Assembly: GCF_900460215.1 (NCBI RefSeq)
Contig: NZ_UHIA01000003.1
Coordinates: 124,001 to 188,000, forward strand
Direction: 5' to 3'
Source: Suttonella indologenes
Lineage (GTDB): Bacteria; Pseudomonadota; Gammaproteobacteria; Cardiobacteriales; Cardiobacteriaceae
DNA length: 64,000 bases
Shown here: one piece after another, positions 1-9,365 of the stretch
Layout of the letters: the number at the start of each line of letters is the position of its first letter
How positions within the stretch are numbered: position 1 is the first letter of the stretch
Program-made: the position numbers and the translations under genes
The notes under the pieces: model-generated
The model's input: only the letters and a program-made list of their open reading frames with translations
Told to the model about the DNA's origin: nothing
Database searches by the model: none

Positions 1-149
1 CATTTGTACATATGCCGATCATAAGCACGTTGCAGTTTTCGCTTGCTCGTCGGCGCAATCACCGCTTGGCAAGCGCTTTCGTTCAGTTCCTCTAACAGCC
101 AATCTGCATCAAAGGCTTCGACTATAGCTTCTGTGTCTGAGTATTGCCC
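1..149 (-). pseudogene. IS5-family transposase fragment (runs off left edge)
   Basis: Read on the minus strand, these bases give an open frame containing AFDADWLLEELNE and then SKRKLQRAYDRHMYK. This is the pattern of the C-terminal catalytic half of IS5-family DDE transposases. The frame is closed upstream by a stop at 150-152, so the 5' part is missing. The 3' part continues outside the window. It lies 20 bp beyond the recG stop, which suggests an insertion just downstream of recG that later decayed. Family assignment is by recognition only. Confidence 0.6.
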
Positions 150-169
150 TCATATCCGCGGCAGTGCGT

Positions 170-2221
170 CTATACCTTCAAATATTCTGTATTTTTCCCA
201 ATCCAGCGCGCCAGTAAGACTGCGGCATAATCGCTGCCTTCCAATGCGTCGGCGATTTGCTCCGCTTCAGCAAGCAAGACTTGGTCGCGTTCGATATCGG
301 CGATTTTCAAACCCAATGCGCCGGTCTGCCGCGTGCCGAGTAATTCTCCCGCGCCGCGAATGCGCAAATCCTCTTCGGCGATGCGAAAACCGTCCGTACT
401 GTCGCGCATCATATTCAGGCGGCGTTTGGCGGTTTCGCCCAAAGGCGCTTGATACATCAAAATGCAGTCCGATTGCACGCTGCCGCGCCCGACCCGCCCG
501 CGCAATTGGTGCAATTGCGAGAGTCCGAAACGTTCGGCGTTTTCAATAACCATCAGCGAGGCATTCGGCACATCTACGCCCACTTCTATCACGGTAGTGG
601 CGACTAATAAATCAATCTCCGCCGCCGCAAAGCGCCGCATGGTCTCGCTGCGTTCTTTACTCTCTATTCGCCCATGTACCAATGCCACGCGCACATCGGG
701 CAGGAGGGCTTGGATGTGAGCGCTGACCGCCTCGGCGTTTTCGCATTCCAAGACTTCCGATTCTTCAATCAACGGACAGACCCAATAGGCCTGTGCGCCT
801 TGGCGGCAAGCGGCGCCCACTCTGGCAATCAGCTCGTCGCGGCGCGCATTGCTCATCACGGAGGTGCGAATCGGCTGCCGCCCTGCCGGTAATACGTCGA
901 TAATCGAGGTATCCAATTCGCCGTAAGCGCTCATGGCGAGGGTGCGCGGAATCGGCGTGGCGGTCAGCACCAATTGATGCACCGCCTGCCCGGCGGCGGC
1001 TTTTTCCTGCAATTGTAGACGTTGATGCACGCCAAAGCGGTGCTGCTCGTCCACCGCCACCAAAGCCAAATCCTGATATTGCACCTGTTCTTGGAAGACG
1101 GCATGGGTGCCGATAATCAGATGCGCTTCGCCTGCCGCAATCTCCGCCAATATTTGTCTCTTCTCTTTAGCGCGTAATTTGCTGACCAGCAAAACGCTGC
1201 GCAGCGGCAAATCCGCCAGTAAACGCTGCATATTTTGCGCATGTTGCTCGGCTAAAAGCTCCGTCGGCGCCATAAAGACGGCCTGTTTACCGGCCGCCAC
1301 CGCCTGCAAGCAAGCCAGCAGGGCAATCACCGTTTTGCCCGAACCGACATCGCCCTGCACCAAACGCAGCATCGGCACAGGGCGCGCCATATCGGCGGCA
1401 ATTTCCTGATATACACGCGCTTGCGCCTCTGTCAGCTGAAAAGGCAGACCTTGCAAAAAACGCCGCACTAAAGGACTATCCGCCGGCAGGGCGGGCGCAG
1501 GTAGGCGGCGCAATTGGGTGCGGGCATTGTGCAAGGACAATTGATGCGCGGCTAATTCTTCGATAATCAGGCGTTTTTTCGCAGGATGCTGATTATCATC
1601 GGGACAGGGCAAGACCTCCGCCAATGAGGGCTGATGCAGGGCATGCAAAGCGCGGGCAAAATCCCAGTAACCCGCCGCGCTTAAAGGGTCCTGCGGCGCA
1701 GGCGGCAATTGCGCTAAGAGCTGATGCACCGCTTGCCGCCAACGCATTTGGCTTAAGCCTTTCACGCTGGGATAGACCGCCTGCAAACTGTCGGGCAATT
1801 GCACCACATCGCCCTCGTCCAGCCATGTGATTTCAGGATGCGCCATATCGTAGCCATAGGAGTTGTAGGCAACCTTGCCGTAAAACAAGCCGCGGCGGTT
1901 TTCGCGAAACGGTTTGATTTGGCTGGGGTAAAAACGGAAATATACCAAGCGGAAGACATCGCCGTTATCGTCTTTAATCTCCACGCGCAGCAAGCGGCGG
2001 CGGCCTTCCTGAATTTGGCAGCGCTGCACATAGCCGTGCACCAGTGCCGTTTGTCCGTCGCGCAAAGCGGCGACCGGCGTGAGATGCGAGCGATCTTCAT
2101 AGCGCAGCGGCAAGGTCAGCAAGACATCGCGCACGCGGCGCAGACCCGCACGTAAAAAAGTCTGAGTGAGGGCATCACTCAGACCTAAAGCGGATTGCAG
2201 ACTGTCGTCAAAATCCAGCAT
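170..2221 (-). CDS. recG: ATP-dependent DNA helicase RecG
   Basis: RecG is a superfamily 2 helicase that remodels stalled replication forks and branched recombination intermediates. The 683 residues are close to the usual ~690. An N-terminal wedge/OB region (about 1-200) precedes the helicase core. Walker A GDVGSGKT lies near residues 290-297, the RecG-type DEQH box near 391-394, and motif VI QLRGRVGRG is in the C-terminal half. The C-terminus is complete. The gene begins 2 bp after the ridA stop, so it is probably the last gene of an rpoZ-spoT-ridA-recG unit. That order resembles the gammaproteobacterial rpoZ-spoT-trmH-recG cluster with ridA in the trmH position. Confidence 0.97.
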   Translation of the reverse strand: MLDFDDSLQSALGLSDALTQTFLRAGLRRVRDVLLTLPLRYEDRSHLTPVAALRDGQTALVHGYVQRCQIQEGRRRLLRVEIKDDNGDVFRLVYFRFYPSQIKPFRENRRGLFYGKVAYNSYGYDMAHPEITWLDEGDVVQLPDSLQAVYPSVKGLSQMRWRQAVHQLLAQLPPAPQDPLSAAGYWDFARALHALHQPSLAEVLPCPDDNQHPAKKRLIIEELAAHQLSLHNARTQLRRLPAPALPADSPLVRRFLQGLPFQLTEAQARVYQEIAADMARPVPMLRLVQGDVGSGKTVIALLACLQAVAAGKQAVFMAPTELLAEQHAQNMQRLLADLPLRSVLLVSKLRAKEKRQILAEIAAGEAHLIIGTHAVFQEQVQYQDLALVAVDEQHRFGVHQRLQLQEKAAAGQAVHQLVLTATPIPRTLAMSAYGELDTSIIDVLPAGRQPIRTSVMSNARRDELIARVGAACRQGAQAYWVCPLIEESEVLECENAEAVSAHIQALLPDVRVALVHGRIESKERSETMRRFAAAEIDLLVATTVIEVGVDVPNASLMVIENAERFGLSQLHQLRGRVGRGSVQSDCILMYQAPLGETAKRRLNMMRDSTDGFRIAEEDLRIRGAGELLGTRQTGALGLKIADIERDQVLLAEAEQIADALEGSDYAAVLLARWIGKNTEYLKV

Positions 2222-2223
2222 TA

Positions 2224-2610
2224 TTAAGCAAGCGCAAGCACCGCTTCGGCTTCCACCTGCGCGCCTTTGGGCAAAGCGCTGATGCCCAGCGCCGCACGCG
2301 CCGGATAAGGGGCGGCAAAGCGCGAATTCATCACTTCGTTAAATTCGGCAAAGCGGCTTAAATCCGTCAGATAGACATTCAATTTCACGATATTGCTTAA
2401 ATCGCCGCCTGCCGCTTGGCAAATCGCGGCAAGATTATCAATCACTTGCTCGGCTTGGGCTTTGAAATCTTCGCCGACCAGTTCGCCGGTATTCGGGTCG
2501 AGCGGAATTTGTCCCGATACGAAAACCAAATCGCCCACGCGCACCGCTTGGGAGTAAGGTCCGATCGCTTTCGGTGCTTTATCGCTTTGAATAATCTGCT
2601 TTTCAAACAT
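2224..2610 (-). CDS. ridA: RidA family reactive imine/enamine deaminase
   Basis: RidA (YjgF/YER057c/UK114) hydrolyses reactive 2-aminoacrylate and related enamines released by PLP enzymes, in the cytosol. The 128 residues match the family length. Visible family motifs are AIGPYSQAV, FVSGQIPLDP, NLAAICQAAGG and the C-terminal PARAALGISALPKGAQVE, which carries the substrate-binding arginine. An AGGAG-like site lies just upstream of the start. It sits 14 bp after spoT and 2 bp before recG, all on the same strand. PLP enzymes such as hemL and tnaA elsewhere in the window fit the general role, but no specific coupling is shown. Confidence 0.95.
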   Translation of the reverse strand: MFEKQIIQSDKAPKAIGPYSQAVRVGDLVFVSGQIPLDPNTGELVGEDFKAQAEQVIDNLAAICQAAGGDLSNIVKLNVYLTDLSRFAEFNEVMNSRFAAPYPARAALGISALPKGAQVEAEAVLALA

Positions 2611-2624
2611 ACATTTCTCCTTAT

Positions 2625-4787
2625 TTAGACGCGCTCAATCTGACTGATGCCGTCAATCAAGCGCAATTGCTGCATAATCTTTTCCAACTGTTCCAAACCC
2701 TGCACTTCCAATTTCATAATAAAGCGCTGCTGATCATTGCGATGCCCCAAGCGCTCCAATTGCAAATCCGTGATATTGCTGCCGCAATCGCCGATGATTT
2801 GCGCCACTTGCGAAAGCATTTTCGGACGGTCCTGCACCACAAAGACCAATTTGCTGTTGAAAATGCCGTGCACATCTTCCGCCCATTCGGCGCGCAACCA
2901 ATCCTGCCCGTCGCTGACTTTCGCCAAAACGCAATCGCGGCGGTGAATTTGAATGCCTTTGCCGCGTTCAATATGTCCGATAATCGCATCCTGATTCAGG
3001 GGATGGCAGCATTCGCCCAAATAGACGCCGCTGTCTAAGGCGCTATGCACGTACAAGACCTGCTCCTGCCCCAGCTCACTTTTCGCCTTGCCCAATAAGG
3101 CGGCGGCAATCAGGCCCGACTGCTTGCGTCCATAGGCAATATCATCTAATAAATCATTGATTTCAATTTCCTGCATCTTGGCATAGGCGACTAATTCTTT
3201 TTCCACCGCCGCATAGTCGCTGCCGAATTCGTGCAAAGCCGCATCCAGCAAATGCATGCCTAAAGTCCGCGCTTCTTTTTTCTCCAGACTGCGCAAATGA
3301 TGATTCACGCCCGCCCGCGCTTTGGCGGTTACCACGAATTGCAGCCAGCCGGCATGCGGATGTGCCTGCGAATCGGTAATGATTTCCACAGTTTGCGCGC
3401 TTTGCAGAGGGCGAAAAATCGCATAGGGCAGTCCGTTGACTTTCGCGCCTACGCAATGATTGCCGATTTCCGAATGAATAGCATAGGCAAAATCGACGGG
3501 CGTGGCGCCATGCGGCAAATCAATGATTTGCCCTGTCGGCGTATAGACATGAATATCGCCGGAACTCAGCTCTTTTTTGACCGCATCGTAAAATTCCAAA
3601 GGGTCGTCCGTGATATTTTGCACTTCGCGCAGCCGCGACAACCAGTCGCGCATGTATTTTTCCGCAACTACATTATGATGTTCATTGCGCAAAGAGAGAT
3701 TTTTCAAATGCTGATGCCAGACGGCGATAATCCCCGTTTCCGCCAAACTGTGCATATCGCGAGTGCGGATTTGCACATTCAGCACGGCGCCGACGGTTTT
3801 CATCAAAACGCTGCTGTGCAAAGAGCGGTAGCCGTTGCTTTTCGGCGCGGCGATATAATCTTCGAATTTGCCCGAAATCGGGCGGCAGGATTTATGCAAA
3901 ACACCCAAAACGCGATAACAATCGTCTTCGCTTTGCGTAATGATGCGCACGGGAATGGTGCGGCAGGCCTCGTCAAAACTCTGCTTGCGCTTCATACGCA
4001 AATACACGCCCCATAAATGGCGCTGCCGCTTGCTAATGCTGGCTTGGATATTTAAACGCATCAATTGCGGCTGCATTTCCTGCCGCAGGCGGTTAATCAC
4101 GGTTTTATTGGTAAAACGCTGCTGATAATGCTTTTGCAGGACGGCGTAACGCCAAGGATGCAAATGGGAAAACGCCAAATCTTCCAATTGTATACGGAAA
4201 TAGAATAAGCCCAAACGCCCCGCAATCGAGGCATAGACGTCCAAGGTTTCGCGGGCTTTGCGAATGCGCTTGTCGGGACGCAGCGCGCCGAGGGTCTGCA
4301 TATTATGCAGGCGGTCGGCAAGTTTGATGATAATCACGCGCGGATCATCGGTCATCGCCACCAGCATTTTTTTAAAGCTGTCTGCCTGCGCTTCTTGCGG
4401 CGCTTGGTCTTTGAGGCGGTCTAATTTGGACACGCCGTCGACGATGGCGGTTACTTCCGTGCCGAAAACCTGCGCCATTTCCGCTTTGCTAATCGGCGTA
4501 TCTTCTAATACATCGTGCAGTAAGCCCGCCTGCAAGACAGGCAAATCAAAGCGCTGCGCGGCTAAGATTTTGCTGACGGCAATCGGGTGGACAAAATAAG
4601 GCTCGCCGGACTGGCGCATTTGTCCTTCATGGGCTTGCGCGCCATAGACGGCGGCGCGCAAGACTTCGGCAATCGTTTCATCATCAAGATAATGGCTTAA
4701 TTCCTGCCGCAAAGCCTCCCAAGCGGCGATTAATTCATTTGCGCCGGTAAGTCCTGCAAAGGGTTGATAAGTCAGCGCGATTGCCAT
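2625..4787 (-). CDS. spoT: Bifunctional (p)ppGpp synthetase/hydrolase SpoT
   Basis: A long RelA/SpoT homologue of 720 residues. The N-terminal HD hydrolase domain is intact (HD pair in LLHDVLEDT, residues about 91-92), so ppGpp hydrolysis is expected. A synthetase domain follows (HLWGVYLRMKRK and YRSLHSS regions), then a TGS domain (about 400-460, HVYTPTGQIIDLPHGATPVDFAYAIH), a central helical region and a C-terminal ACT domain. The intact HD makes SpoT or a bifunctional Rel more likely than RelA. Direct linkage to rpoZ upstream supports spoT. No second RSH gene is visible in this window. Confidence 0.96.
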   Translation of the reverse strand: MAIALTYQPFAGLTGANELIAAWEALRQELSHYLDDETIAEVLRAAVYGAQAHEGQMRQSGEPYFVHPIAVSKILAAQRFDLPVLQAGLLHDVLEDTPISKAEMAQVFGTEVTAIVDGVSKLDRLKDQAPQEAQADSFKKMLVAMTDDPRVIIIKLADRLHNMQTLGALRPDKRIRKARETLDVYASIAGRLGLFYFRIQLEDLAFSHLHPWRYAVLQKHYQQRFTNKTVINRLRQEMQPQLMRLNIQASISKRQRHLWGVYLRMKRKQSFDEACRTIPVRIITQSEDDCYRVLGVLHKSCRPISGKFEDYIAAPKSNGYRSLHSSVLMKTVGAVLNVQIRTRDMHSLAETGIIAVWHQHLKNLSLRNEHHNVVAEKYMRDWLSRLREVQNITDDPLEFYDAVKKELSSGDIHVYTPTGQIIDLPHGATPVDFAYAIHSEIGNHCVGAKVNGLPYAIFRPLQSAQTVEIITDSQAHPHAGWLQFVVTAKARAGVNHHLRSLEKKEARTLGMHLLDAALHEFGSDYAAVEKELVAYAKMQEIEINDLLDDIAYGRKQSGLIAAALLGKAKSELGQEQVLYVHSALDSGVYLGECCHPLNQDAIIGHIERGKGIQIHRRDCVLAKVSDGQDWLRAEWAEDVHGIFNSKLVFVVQDRPKMLSQVAQIIGDCGSNITDLQLERLGHRNDQQRFIMKLEVQGLEQLEKIMQQLRLIDGISQIERV

Positions 4788-4799
4788 GATGCGTCCCGA

Positions 4800-5018
4800 T
4801 TAAAACATGCCTTTTTGATTTTTTTGCAGCAACTGGGCGATGCTGCTTTGTCCTTCTTCGATTTCGCGCAAAGCAATCACGGTGGGTTTGTCATTGAGCG
4901 GCGCCACAAGCGGACTGGCGCCGAAAGCGATTTCACGCGCGCGACCGCTGGCGGCCAAAATCAAACGAAAGCGGTTGTTTTCTTCTACTAAACAATCTTC
5001 TACGGTAACTCTTGCCAT
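4800..5018 (-). CDS. rpoZ: DNA-directed RNA polymerase omega subunit
   Basis: The omega subunit assists assembly of the beta' subunit and forms part of ppGpp site 1 in many proteobacteria. At 72 residues it is slightly shorter than the E. coli protein. It starts [17 protein letters not shown] and contains RAREIA and [13 protein letters not shown], all typical. An AAGGA ribosome-binding site lies upstream of ATG. spoT starts 12 bp after its stop, so the sensor subunit and the ppGpp enzyme are probably cotranscribed. Confidence 0.96.
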   Translation of the reverse strand: MARVTVEDCLVEENNRFRLILAASGRAREIAFGASPLVAPLNDKPTVIALREIEEGQSSIAQLLQKNQKGMF

Positions 5019-5083
5019 GAATAGCTGTCCTTAAATATTGAGAAAATTCGGGCGTCTATGATAGCGAGAAATGCCCGCGAAAG

Positions 5084-5500
5084 CTACCGCGGCTGCGTTT
5101 TTCGCCCCGCATCCTCATCGCCGCCGAAGAGATTTTTCCGCGCGCTGCGTTTGTCATCAGGCGCGGCTTGGTTCATGGCGATGCAGGCGCTGCGCAGGAC
5201 TTTATCACCCTCTTTCAGCTCAAAACGCCCGTCGGCGCCGCTTTGCCACGTCCAGTCGTCTAAACGGAAGGCACCGTCGGCTTCGCGATTGAGCACCTTT
5301 TTGCCGTCAAGAATTTTGATTGTCGCGCTATAAATGCCCGCCATGTGGGCATATTCGACGTCCATGCCTTCGGCATCGGCGCAATTGTAATGATAAATAC
5401 GGGCTTCTCCGCTCTGCAAACGCGGCAAATCCAAACCTGCGCTTGTGCCGCAAGCGCTTAATACGAAAGCCGTCGCCAGCCATCCGAGTTTATTGTTCAA
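5084..5500 (-). CDS. Lipoprotein with MliC-like (C-type lysozyme inhibitor) domain
   Basis: The best start is TTG at 5498-5500, with GGGAG seven bases upstream. It overlaps the 3' end of the MTHFR-like gene by 11 bp. This gives 138 residues with a short signal peptide ending in a lipobox (LSAC). Longer in-frame ATG starts would bury the signal. The mature part has a conserved Y-x-C near its start, a central hydrophobic strand pair and a C-terminal W...G...L..GDKVLRSAC pattern. This is the layout of MliC/PliC lysozyme inhibitors, in which the two cysteines pair. Homology to MliC is inferred by eye. A periplasmic or outer-membrane location follows from the lipobox. Confidence 0.65.
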   Translation of the reverse strand: MNNKLGWLATAFVLSACGTSAGLDLPRLQSGEARIYHYNCADAEGMDVEYAHMAGIYSATIKILDGKKVLNREADGAFRLDDWTWQSGADGRFELKEGDKVLRSACIAMNQAAPDDKRSARKNLFGGDEDAGRKTQPR

Positions 5501-6380
5501 TGTGTACTCCCTGTTGATTATCCAAATAAAATTTTCCGGCTTGAATCGCCGCAATCCAAGCGGTGGTACGCGAAAAATCGCCTAAAGGGAAGAAATGCAG
5601 GCGCACGTCTTCGTCAATGCTGCCGTCCTGTACCGCCTGCGCCAAATCCGCCACCAAGCGCCCCGGTGCCGCTACACCGCCCAACAGACGCCGGAATACG
5701 CCCGCGTTTTTAATCAGGAAATTAATCGAAGGCCCGACGCCGCATAATTGCGCATGGCGAATCAAGGCGGCGGTATTCGCCAAGCCCGCTACGCCCAAAC
5801 GCAGGGGAAAATGAATATCCGCCGCCAATAAGGATTGCCGCCAAGCAATTACCGGCTCGGCTTGGAAACAGAATTGCGTGGCTAAATAATACTCACGCGG
5901 ATATTGGCGAGCATATTGCCATTTGATTTCTAAGGCGCGGCGCAATTCTTCCGCCTGCACATCGGGATGCCCCTCGGGGTGTCCGGCAAAGCCGATACTG
6001 CGCCAATCGAATGGTTCCAAAATGCCGCTGTCTAAAATCTCCAGCGCATTTTGAAACGGCGAACGGGTATGAATGCTGCCGCCTGCCAAGAGCAGCAAAT
6101 CGCGAATGCCGCCGGCTTGCAAGGCTTCCAAACCCTCCTGCAATTCCGCCTGCGATTGCAGATTGCGCGCCGCCACATGCACGACGGGTGTGAAACCTTG
6201 CGCCGCAATCTCTTGCGCCGAGCGCACCGTATCGGCAAATGCCGCACCGGGCAGGAATGTGATGAATACGCGCGTTTGGGCAGGCAGGTATTGTGCCAAG
6301 GGCGCTAATTTACTCAGCCCGCGCGGTGTGGTTTCTATCGAAAAATCCTGAATTAATTGCAAAACAGCGGTTTTATTCAT
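5490..6380 (-). CDS. Methylenetetrahydrofolate reductase-like protein
   Basis: MTHFR reduces 5,10-methylene-THF to 5-methyl-THF for methionine synthesis. This protein has 296 residues, the same length as E. coli MetF, and a readable MetF scaffold: an N-terminal Glu in SIETTPR, HVAAR, GFAGHPEGHP, TQFCF and a C-terminal region rich in small residues. Several motifs differ from classical MetF (SIETTPR rather than FEFFPPR), so it may be a divergent subfamily. AGGGAGG lies 6 bases before the ATG. It is in the hemL-pdxH-this gene-lipoprotein run on the minus strand. Confidence 0.78.
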   Translation of the reverse strand: MNKTAVLQLIQDFSIETTPRGLSKLAPLAQYLPAQTRVFITFLPGAAFADTVRSAQEIAAQGFTPVVHVAARNLQSQAELQEGLEALQAGGIRDLLLLAGGSIHTRSPFQNALEILDSGILEPFDWRSIGFAGHPEGHPDVQAEELRRALEIKWQYARQYPREYYLATQFCFQAEPVIAWRQSLLAADIHFPLRLGVAGLANTAALIRHAQLCGVGPSINFLIKNAGVFRRLLGGVAAPGRLVADLAQAVQDGSIDEDVRLHFFPLGDFSRTTAWIAAIQAGKFYLDNQQGVHIEQ

Positions 6381-6398
6381 CTGTATCCTCCCTAGTTT

Positions 6399-7037
6399 TT
6401 AGGGTGCTAGGCGCACAATCTCCCAATCATTATCGCGGCGGCGATACTCAAAACGGTCATGCAGGCGGCTCGGCTGTCCCTGCCAGAATTCGATTTTTTC
6501 CGCGCAAATGCAGTAGCCGCCCCAAAAATCGGGCAAAGGAATTTGCCCTTCTTTAAATTTTTCGCGCATTTTCTGCCATTGCAACATCAGAAAATCGCGC
6601 GAATCGATGATTTTGCTCTGCGGCGACGTCCATGCTCCCAATTGACTGCCTGTAGGACGGCTTAAAAAATATTTTAAAGACTGTTCGCGGCTGATTTTTT
6701 CCGCTCGCCCCTGAATCTTGACCTGCCGCTGCAAGGCATACCAAGGAAAGGACATCGACACCTGCGGATTATGCGCAATATCCTGTGCTTTCGCACTCTT
6801 ATAATTGGTATAAAAAACAAAACCCTGCTCATCAAAGAATTTCAGCAGAACCGTGCGCTGCGAAGGCATGCCCTGCGCATCCACAGTCGCCAGAACAAAG
6901 GCGTTCGGCTCGTCTATTTTTGCCGCCATCGCCTCGCCCAGCCATTGCTGAAACTGCTCAAAAGGATTATCCGCCAAATCCTCGCGCAGCAGCGGCGCGT
7001 GGTCGGTAAAATCCTTGCGAAGATTGCCAATATCCAT
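6399..7037 (-). CDS. pdxH: Pyridoxamine 5'-phosphate oxidase
   Basis: PdxH is an FMN-dependent enzyme that oxidises PNP or PMP to the cofactor PLP. The 212 residues match the family. Visible motifs are RTVLLKFFDEQGFVFYTNYKSAKAQ (FMN and substrate binding), SFPWYALQRQVKIQG, the SRPTGSQLGAW loop and the C-terminal RLHDRFEYRR. It begins 9 bp after hemL, which encodes a PLP enzyme, so the pair is likely cotranscribed. Confidence 0.96.
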   Translation of the reverse strand: MDIGNLRKDFTDHAPLLREDLADNPFEQFQQWLGEAMAAKIDEPNAFVLATVDAQGMPSQRTVLLKFFDEQGFVFYTNYKSAKAQDIAHNPQVSMSFPWYALQRQVKIQGRAEKISREQSLKYFLSRPTGSQLGAWTSPQSKIIDSRDFLMLQWQKMREKFKEGQIPLPDFWGGYCICAEKIEFWQGQPSRLHDRFEYRRRDNDWEIVRLAP

Positions 7038-7046
7038 CGTCCGCTC

Positions 7047-8333
7047 CTACAAAACCTCGAAGACGCGCCCAAAGGCGGCAATCGTGGCATCAATCACTTC
7101 CTCCGTATGCGCTGTGCTGACGAACAAAGCCTCATAAGCCGAAGGCGCAAGATAAATACCTTCTTCCAGCATCAAATGGAAAAAGCGCGCGAATTTCGCC
7201 GTATCGACCGTTTGCACATCGGCAAAATTCGCCACCTGCGGCGCTTGCGTAAAGAACAATCCCAACATACCGCAGGTATGATTGACTACCACATCCACCG
7301 CATGCGCTTGTGCCGCAGCGCGAATTCCTTCTGCCAAACGCGCCGTCAAAGCCGCCAAATACGGATAAAAGCCTTCCACCTCGGTTAAACGCAAATTGGC
7401 AATCCCCGCCGCCATCGCCACCGGATTACCCGATAAAGTCCCTGCCTGATACACGCCGCCCAAAGGCGCTAAATGCTGCATAATCTCGGCGCGCGCGGCA
7501 AAAGCGCCTACCGGCATGCCGCCGCCGATGACCTTGCCGAAAGTCAGAATATCCGCCTGAATGCCGAACAATTCTTGCGCACCGCCGTAAGCCACGCGAA
7601 AACCGGTCATGACCTCGTCCCAAATCAATAAGACGCCGTATTCGTCGCATAAAGCGCGCAAACGCTGATGAAATTCAAGCGTCGGCGGCACGCAATTCAT
7701 ATTGCCGGCAATCGGCTCGACAATTACCGCCGCCAATTCCCTGCCCTGCGCTTGGAAGATCTGCTCCAATGCCGCCACATCGTTATAGACAGCGGTTAAG
7801 GTCTGCGCCGCAAACGCCGCCGGCACACCGGGAGAATTCGGCACGCCGAAAGTCAGCGCACCCGAACCCGCCGCTACCAGCAAACCGTCCGAATGCCCGT
7901 GATAACAACCGGCAAATTTCAAAATCTTATCGCGTCCGGTAAAAGCGCGTGCCAAACGCAAAGCGCTCATGGTCGCCTCGGTGCCGGAATTGCACATCCG
8001 CACCATATCGATACCCGATACGCGCGCCACCACCATCTCCGCCAATTGCGATTCCGCCTCTGTGGGCGCGCCGAAGCTCATACCCAAAGCCGCCGCTTCC
8101 TGCACCGCTTTTACCACCTCGGGATGCGCATGTCCGTTAATCATCGGGCCGTAGGAGCCGACATAATCGATATAGCGCGTCTCATCAATATCTTGAATAA
8201 AAGCCCCTTCGGCGCGGCGGATAAACAAGGGATCGCCGCCCACACTAGCGAAAGCCCGCACCGGCGAATTCACCCCGCCGGGAATCACTTTTTTAGCACG
8301 TTCAAAAGCCTGATACGAAGCTGGGTATGACAT
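7047..8333 (-). CDS. hemL: Glutamate-1-semialdehyde 2,1-aminomutase
   Basis: HemL makes 5-aminolevulinate from glutamate-1-semialdehyde in the C5 haem pathway, using PLP. The 428 residues match the family. The PLP lysine is in [17 protein letters not shown]. Other hallmarks are [10 protein letters not shown] near the N-terminus, [16 protein letters not shown] and [11 protein letters not shown]. The start has GAGAGG upstream. It appears to be the first gene of a minus-strand operon with pdxH, the MTHFR-like gene and the lipoprotein. Confidence 0.97.
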   Translation of the reverse strand: MSYPASYQAFERAKKVIPGGVNSPVRAFASVGGDPLFIRRAEGAFIQDIDETRYIDYVGSYGPMINGHAHPEVVKAVQEAAALGMSFGAPTEAESQLAEMVVARVSGIDMVRMCNSGTEATMSALRLARAFTGRDKILKFAGCYHGHSDGLLVAAGSGALTFGVPNSPGVPAAFAAQTLTAVYNDVAALEQIFQAQGRELAAVIVEPIAGNMNCVPPTLEFHQRLRALCDEYGVLLIWDEVMTGFRVAYGGAQELFGIQADILTFGKVIGGGMPVGAFAARAEIMQHLAPLGGVYQAGTLSGNPVAMAAGIANLRLTEVEGFYPYLAALTARLAEGIRAAAQAHAVDVVVNHTCGMLGLFFTQAPQVANFADVQTVDTAKFARFFHLMLEEGIYLAPSAYEALFVSTAHTEEVIDATIAAFGRVFEVL

Positions 8334-8352
8334 ATAATCCTCTCATTTACGA

Positions 8353-8490
8353 TGTTTCAACACGCAGGACGACGCAATAAAGCGCCGCTCTATATTTTGT
8401 CCCGAATCAAGAGAGAGCAATCGCTCTCCATTTCATTATCCTCGCTGAAGAAAAGCGTTTCAAGCAATCAAACAACAAAGAATTTTTGAT
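8353..8490 (+). repeat. Multi-hairpin repeat (element A), divergent copy 1
   Basis: A diverged member of the ~130-bp family described fully at 9105-9240. It keeps the TGTTTCAACAC start, three successive hairpins and the AATTTTTGAT end. Stem 2 reads GAGAGC/GCTCTC here instead of AGAGGT/ACCTCT, so the pairing is kept while the sequence differs. It lies between the divergent hemL and rpsT genes. The rest of the 8334-8716 gap holds only the rpsT promoter and no gene. Confidence 0.7.
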
Positions 8491-8640
8491 AAATTTTTGG
8501 CATTATCTGTGGATGTGGCGGCAATTACAAGCCGATACTGGCAAAATAAATAGATAGAATTTAAGTGGAGCAGGCGCCGCCTTCTTCTAAACGCCGCAAA
8601 ATCGCAAAATACCGTTATTTGAGATAGTCAGGCAATAACA

Positions 8641-8669
8641 TTGACTTTTCTACCTGATTCAGGCATTAT
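8641..8669 (+). promoter_or_regulatory. Predicted sigma-70 promoter for rpsT
   Basis: TTGACT (8641-8646) and CATTAT (8664-8669) are separated by 17 bp, about 45 bp upstream of the rpsT start. The -35 matches consensus at five of six positions. Prediction by inspection only. Confidence 0.55.
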
Positions 8670-8716
8670 CTGCCGCCTTAAATTTCAAGCAAAAGCTAAT
8701 TTTATTAGGAGCATTC

Positions 8717-8983
8717 ATGGCAAATTCAGCACAAGCCAAAAAACGAGTCCGCCAAGCGGAAAAAGCCCGCGCACGCAACGCAAGCCAACGTTCTGCAATG
8801 CGTACTTCTGTGAAAAAAGTTCTCAAAGCAATTGAAGCCAAAGATTTGGACGCTGCACGCAGCAACTACCAATACGCCGTCAGCCTGCTTGACCGCGCTG
8901 CGAGCAAAGGACTCATTCATAAAAACAAAGCCGCGCGCCTTAAAAGCCGCGTGAATGCCAAAATCAAAGCGATTGCCGCTTAA
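8717..8983 (+). CDS. rpsT: 30S ribosomal protein S20
   Basis: S20 is a primary 16S rRNA-binding protein of the small subunit. The 88 residues are basic and helical: [21 protein letters not shown], then SVKKVLKAI and a C-terminal [12 protein letters not shown], all family hallmarks. AGGAG lies 6 bases before ATG. It is monocistronic, with its own promoter upstream and a strong terminator directly after. No regulator is visible beyond the possible known autogenous control of S20 translation. Confidence 0.98.
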   Translation: MANSAQAKKRVRQAEKARARNASQRSAMRTSVKKVLKAIEAKDLDAARSNYQYAVSLLDRAASKGLIHKNKAARLKSRVNAKIKAIAA

Positions 8984-9005
8984 GATTTTCGCCTGCTTTG
9001 CTTGT

Positions 9006-9033
9006 AAACCCGCTTTTTAGCGGGTTTTTTATT
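9006..9033 (+). terminator. Rho-independent terminator after rpsT
   Basis: AACCCGCT and AGCGGGTT pair around a four-base loop, followed by a run of T (TTTTTTATT). It begins about 23 bp after the rpsT stop. Confidence 0.9.
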
Positions 9034-9104
9034 GCCTCAAATATTGAAAATGTAATCAAAAAACATGATTATCAAATAGATAGCTAGTCATTCAAGAATC
9101 CGAC

Positions 9105-9240
9105 ATGTTTCAACACACAGAGCGACACATAAAGCGTCGCTCTACGTGTTGCCCTGAATTGGAAGAGGTTACACCTCTCCCACAAGATTATCCTCCCTAA
9201 AGGAAGGGGTTTCAACCAGTAAGGAAATTTTGATGAAAAA
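9105..9240 (+). repeat. Multi-hairpin repeat (element A), copy 2
   Basis: This is a good reference copy of a ~130-bp dispersed element. It starts TGTTTCAACAC and ends GGAAATTTTGATRAAAAA. It contains three hairpins: stem 1, CAACACAC..GAGCGAC paired with GTCGCTC..GTGTTG; stem 2, AGAGGT/ACCTCT; stem 3, CCTCCCT with AGGAAGG. Copies lie at 8353, 9105, 49276, 53517 (inverted) and 60631, always between genes. There are no terminal inverted repeats, so a palindrome-associated element or a structured RNA are both possible. The 8984-9372 gap contains only this, the rpsT terminator and the nrdG control region. Confidence 0.85.
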
Positions 9241-9336
9241 ATCTACCAAAGACAAAAACCGCAAAAATCTCTGCGAAAAAATCTTTCTTTTATCTGCCGC
9301 TTAATGAATATCTATTGCCAAGTTAATAAAATCTCC

Positions 9337-9365
9337 TTGCCAATCGATACATTTAGGCACAATAT
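9337..9365 (+). promoter_or_regulatory. Predicted nrdG-nrdD promoter
   Basis: TTGCCA (9337-9342), a 17-bp spacer and CAATAT (9360-9365). The -10 falls inside the first NrdR-type palindrome, as expected for a repressor that occludes RNA polymerase. A start of transcription near 9372 would make an ATG at 9373 essentially leaderless. Confidence 0.45.

Noticed and set aside
9233..9304. 23-codon frame at the end of element A
   Set aside because: It has an AAGGA-like site, but other copies of the repeat do not keep a start codon or frame here.
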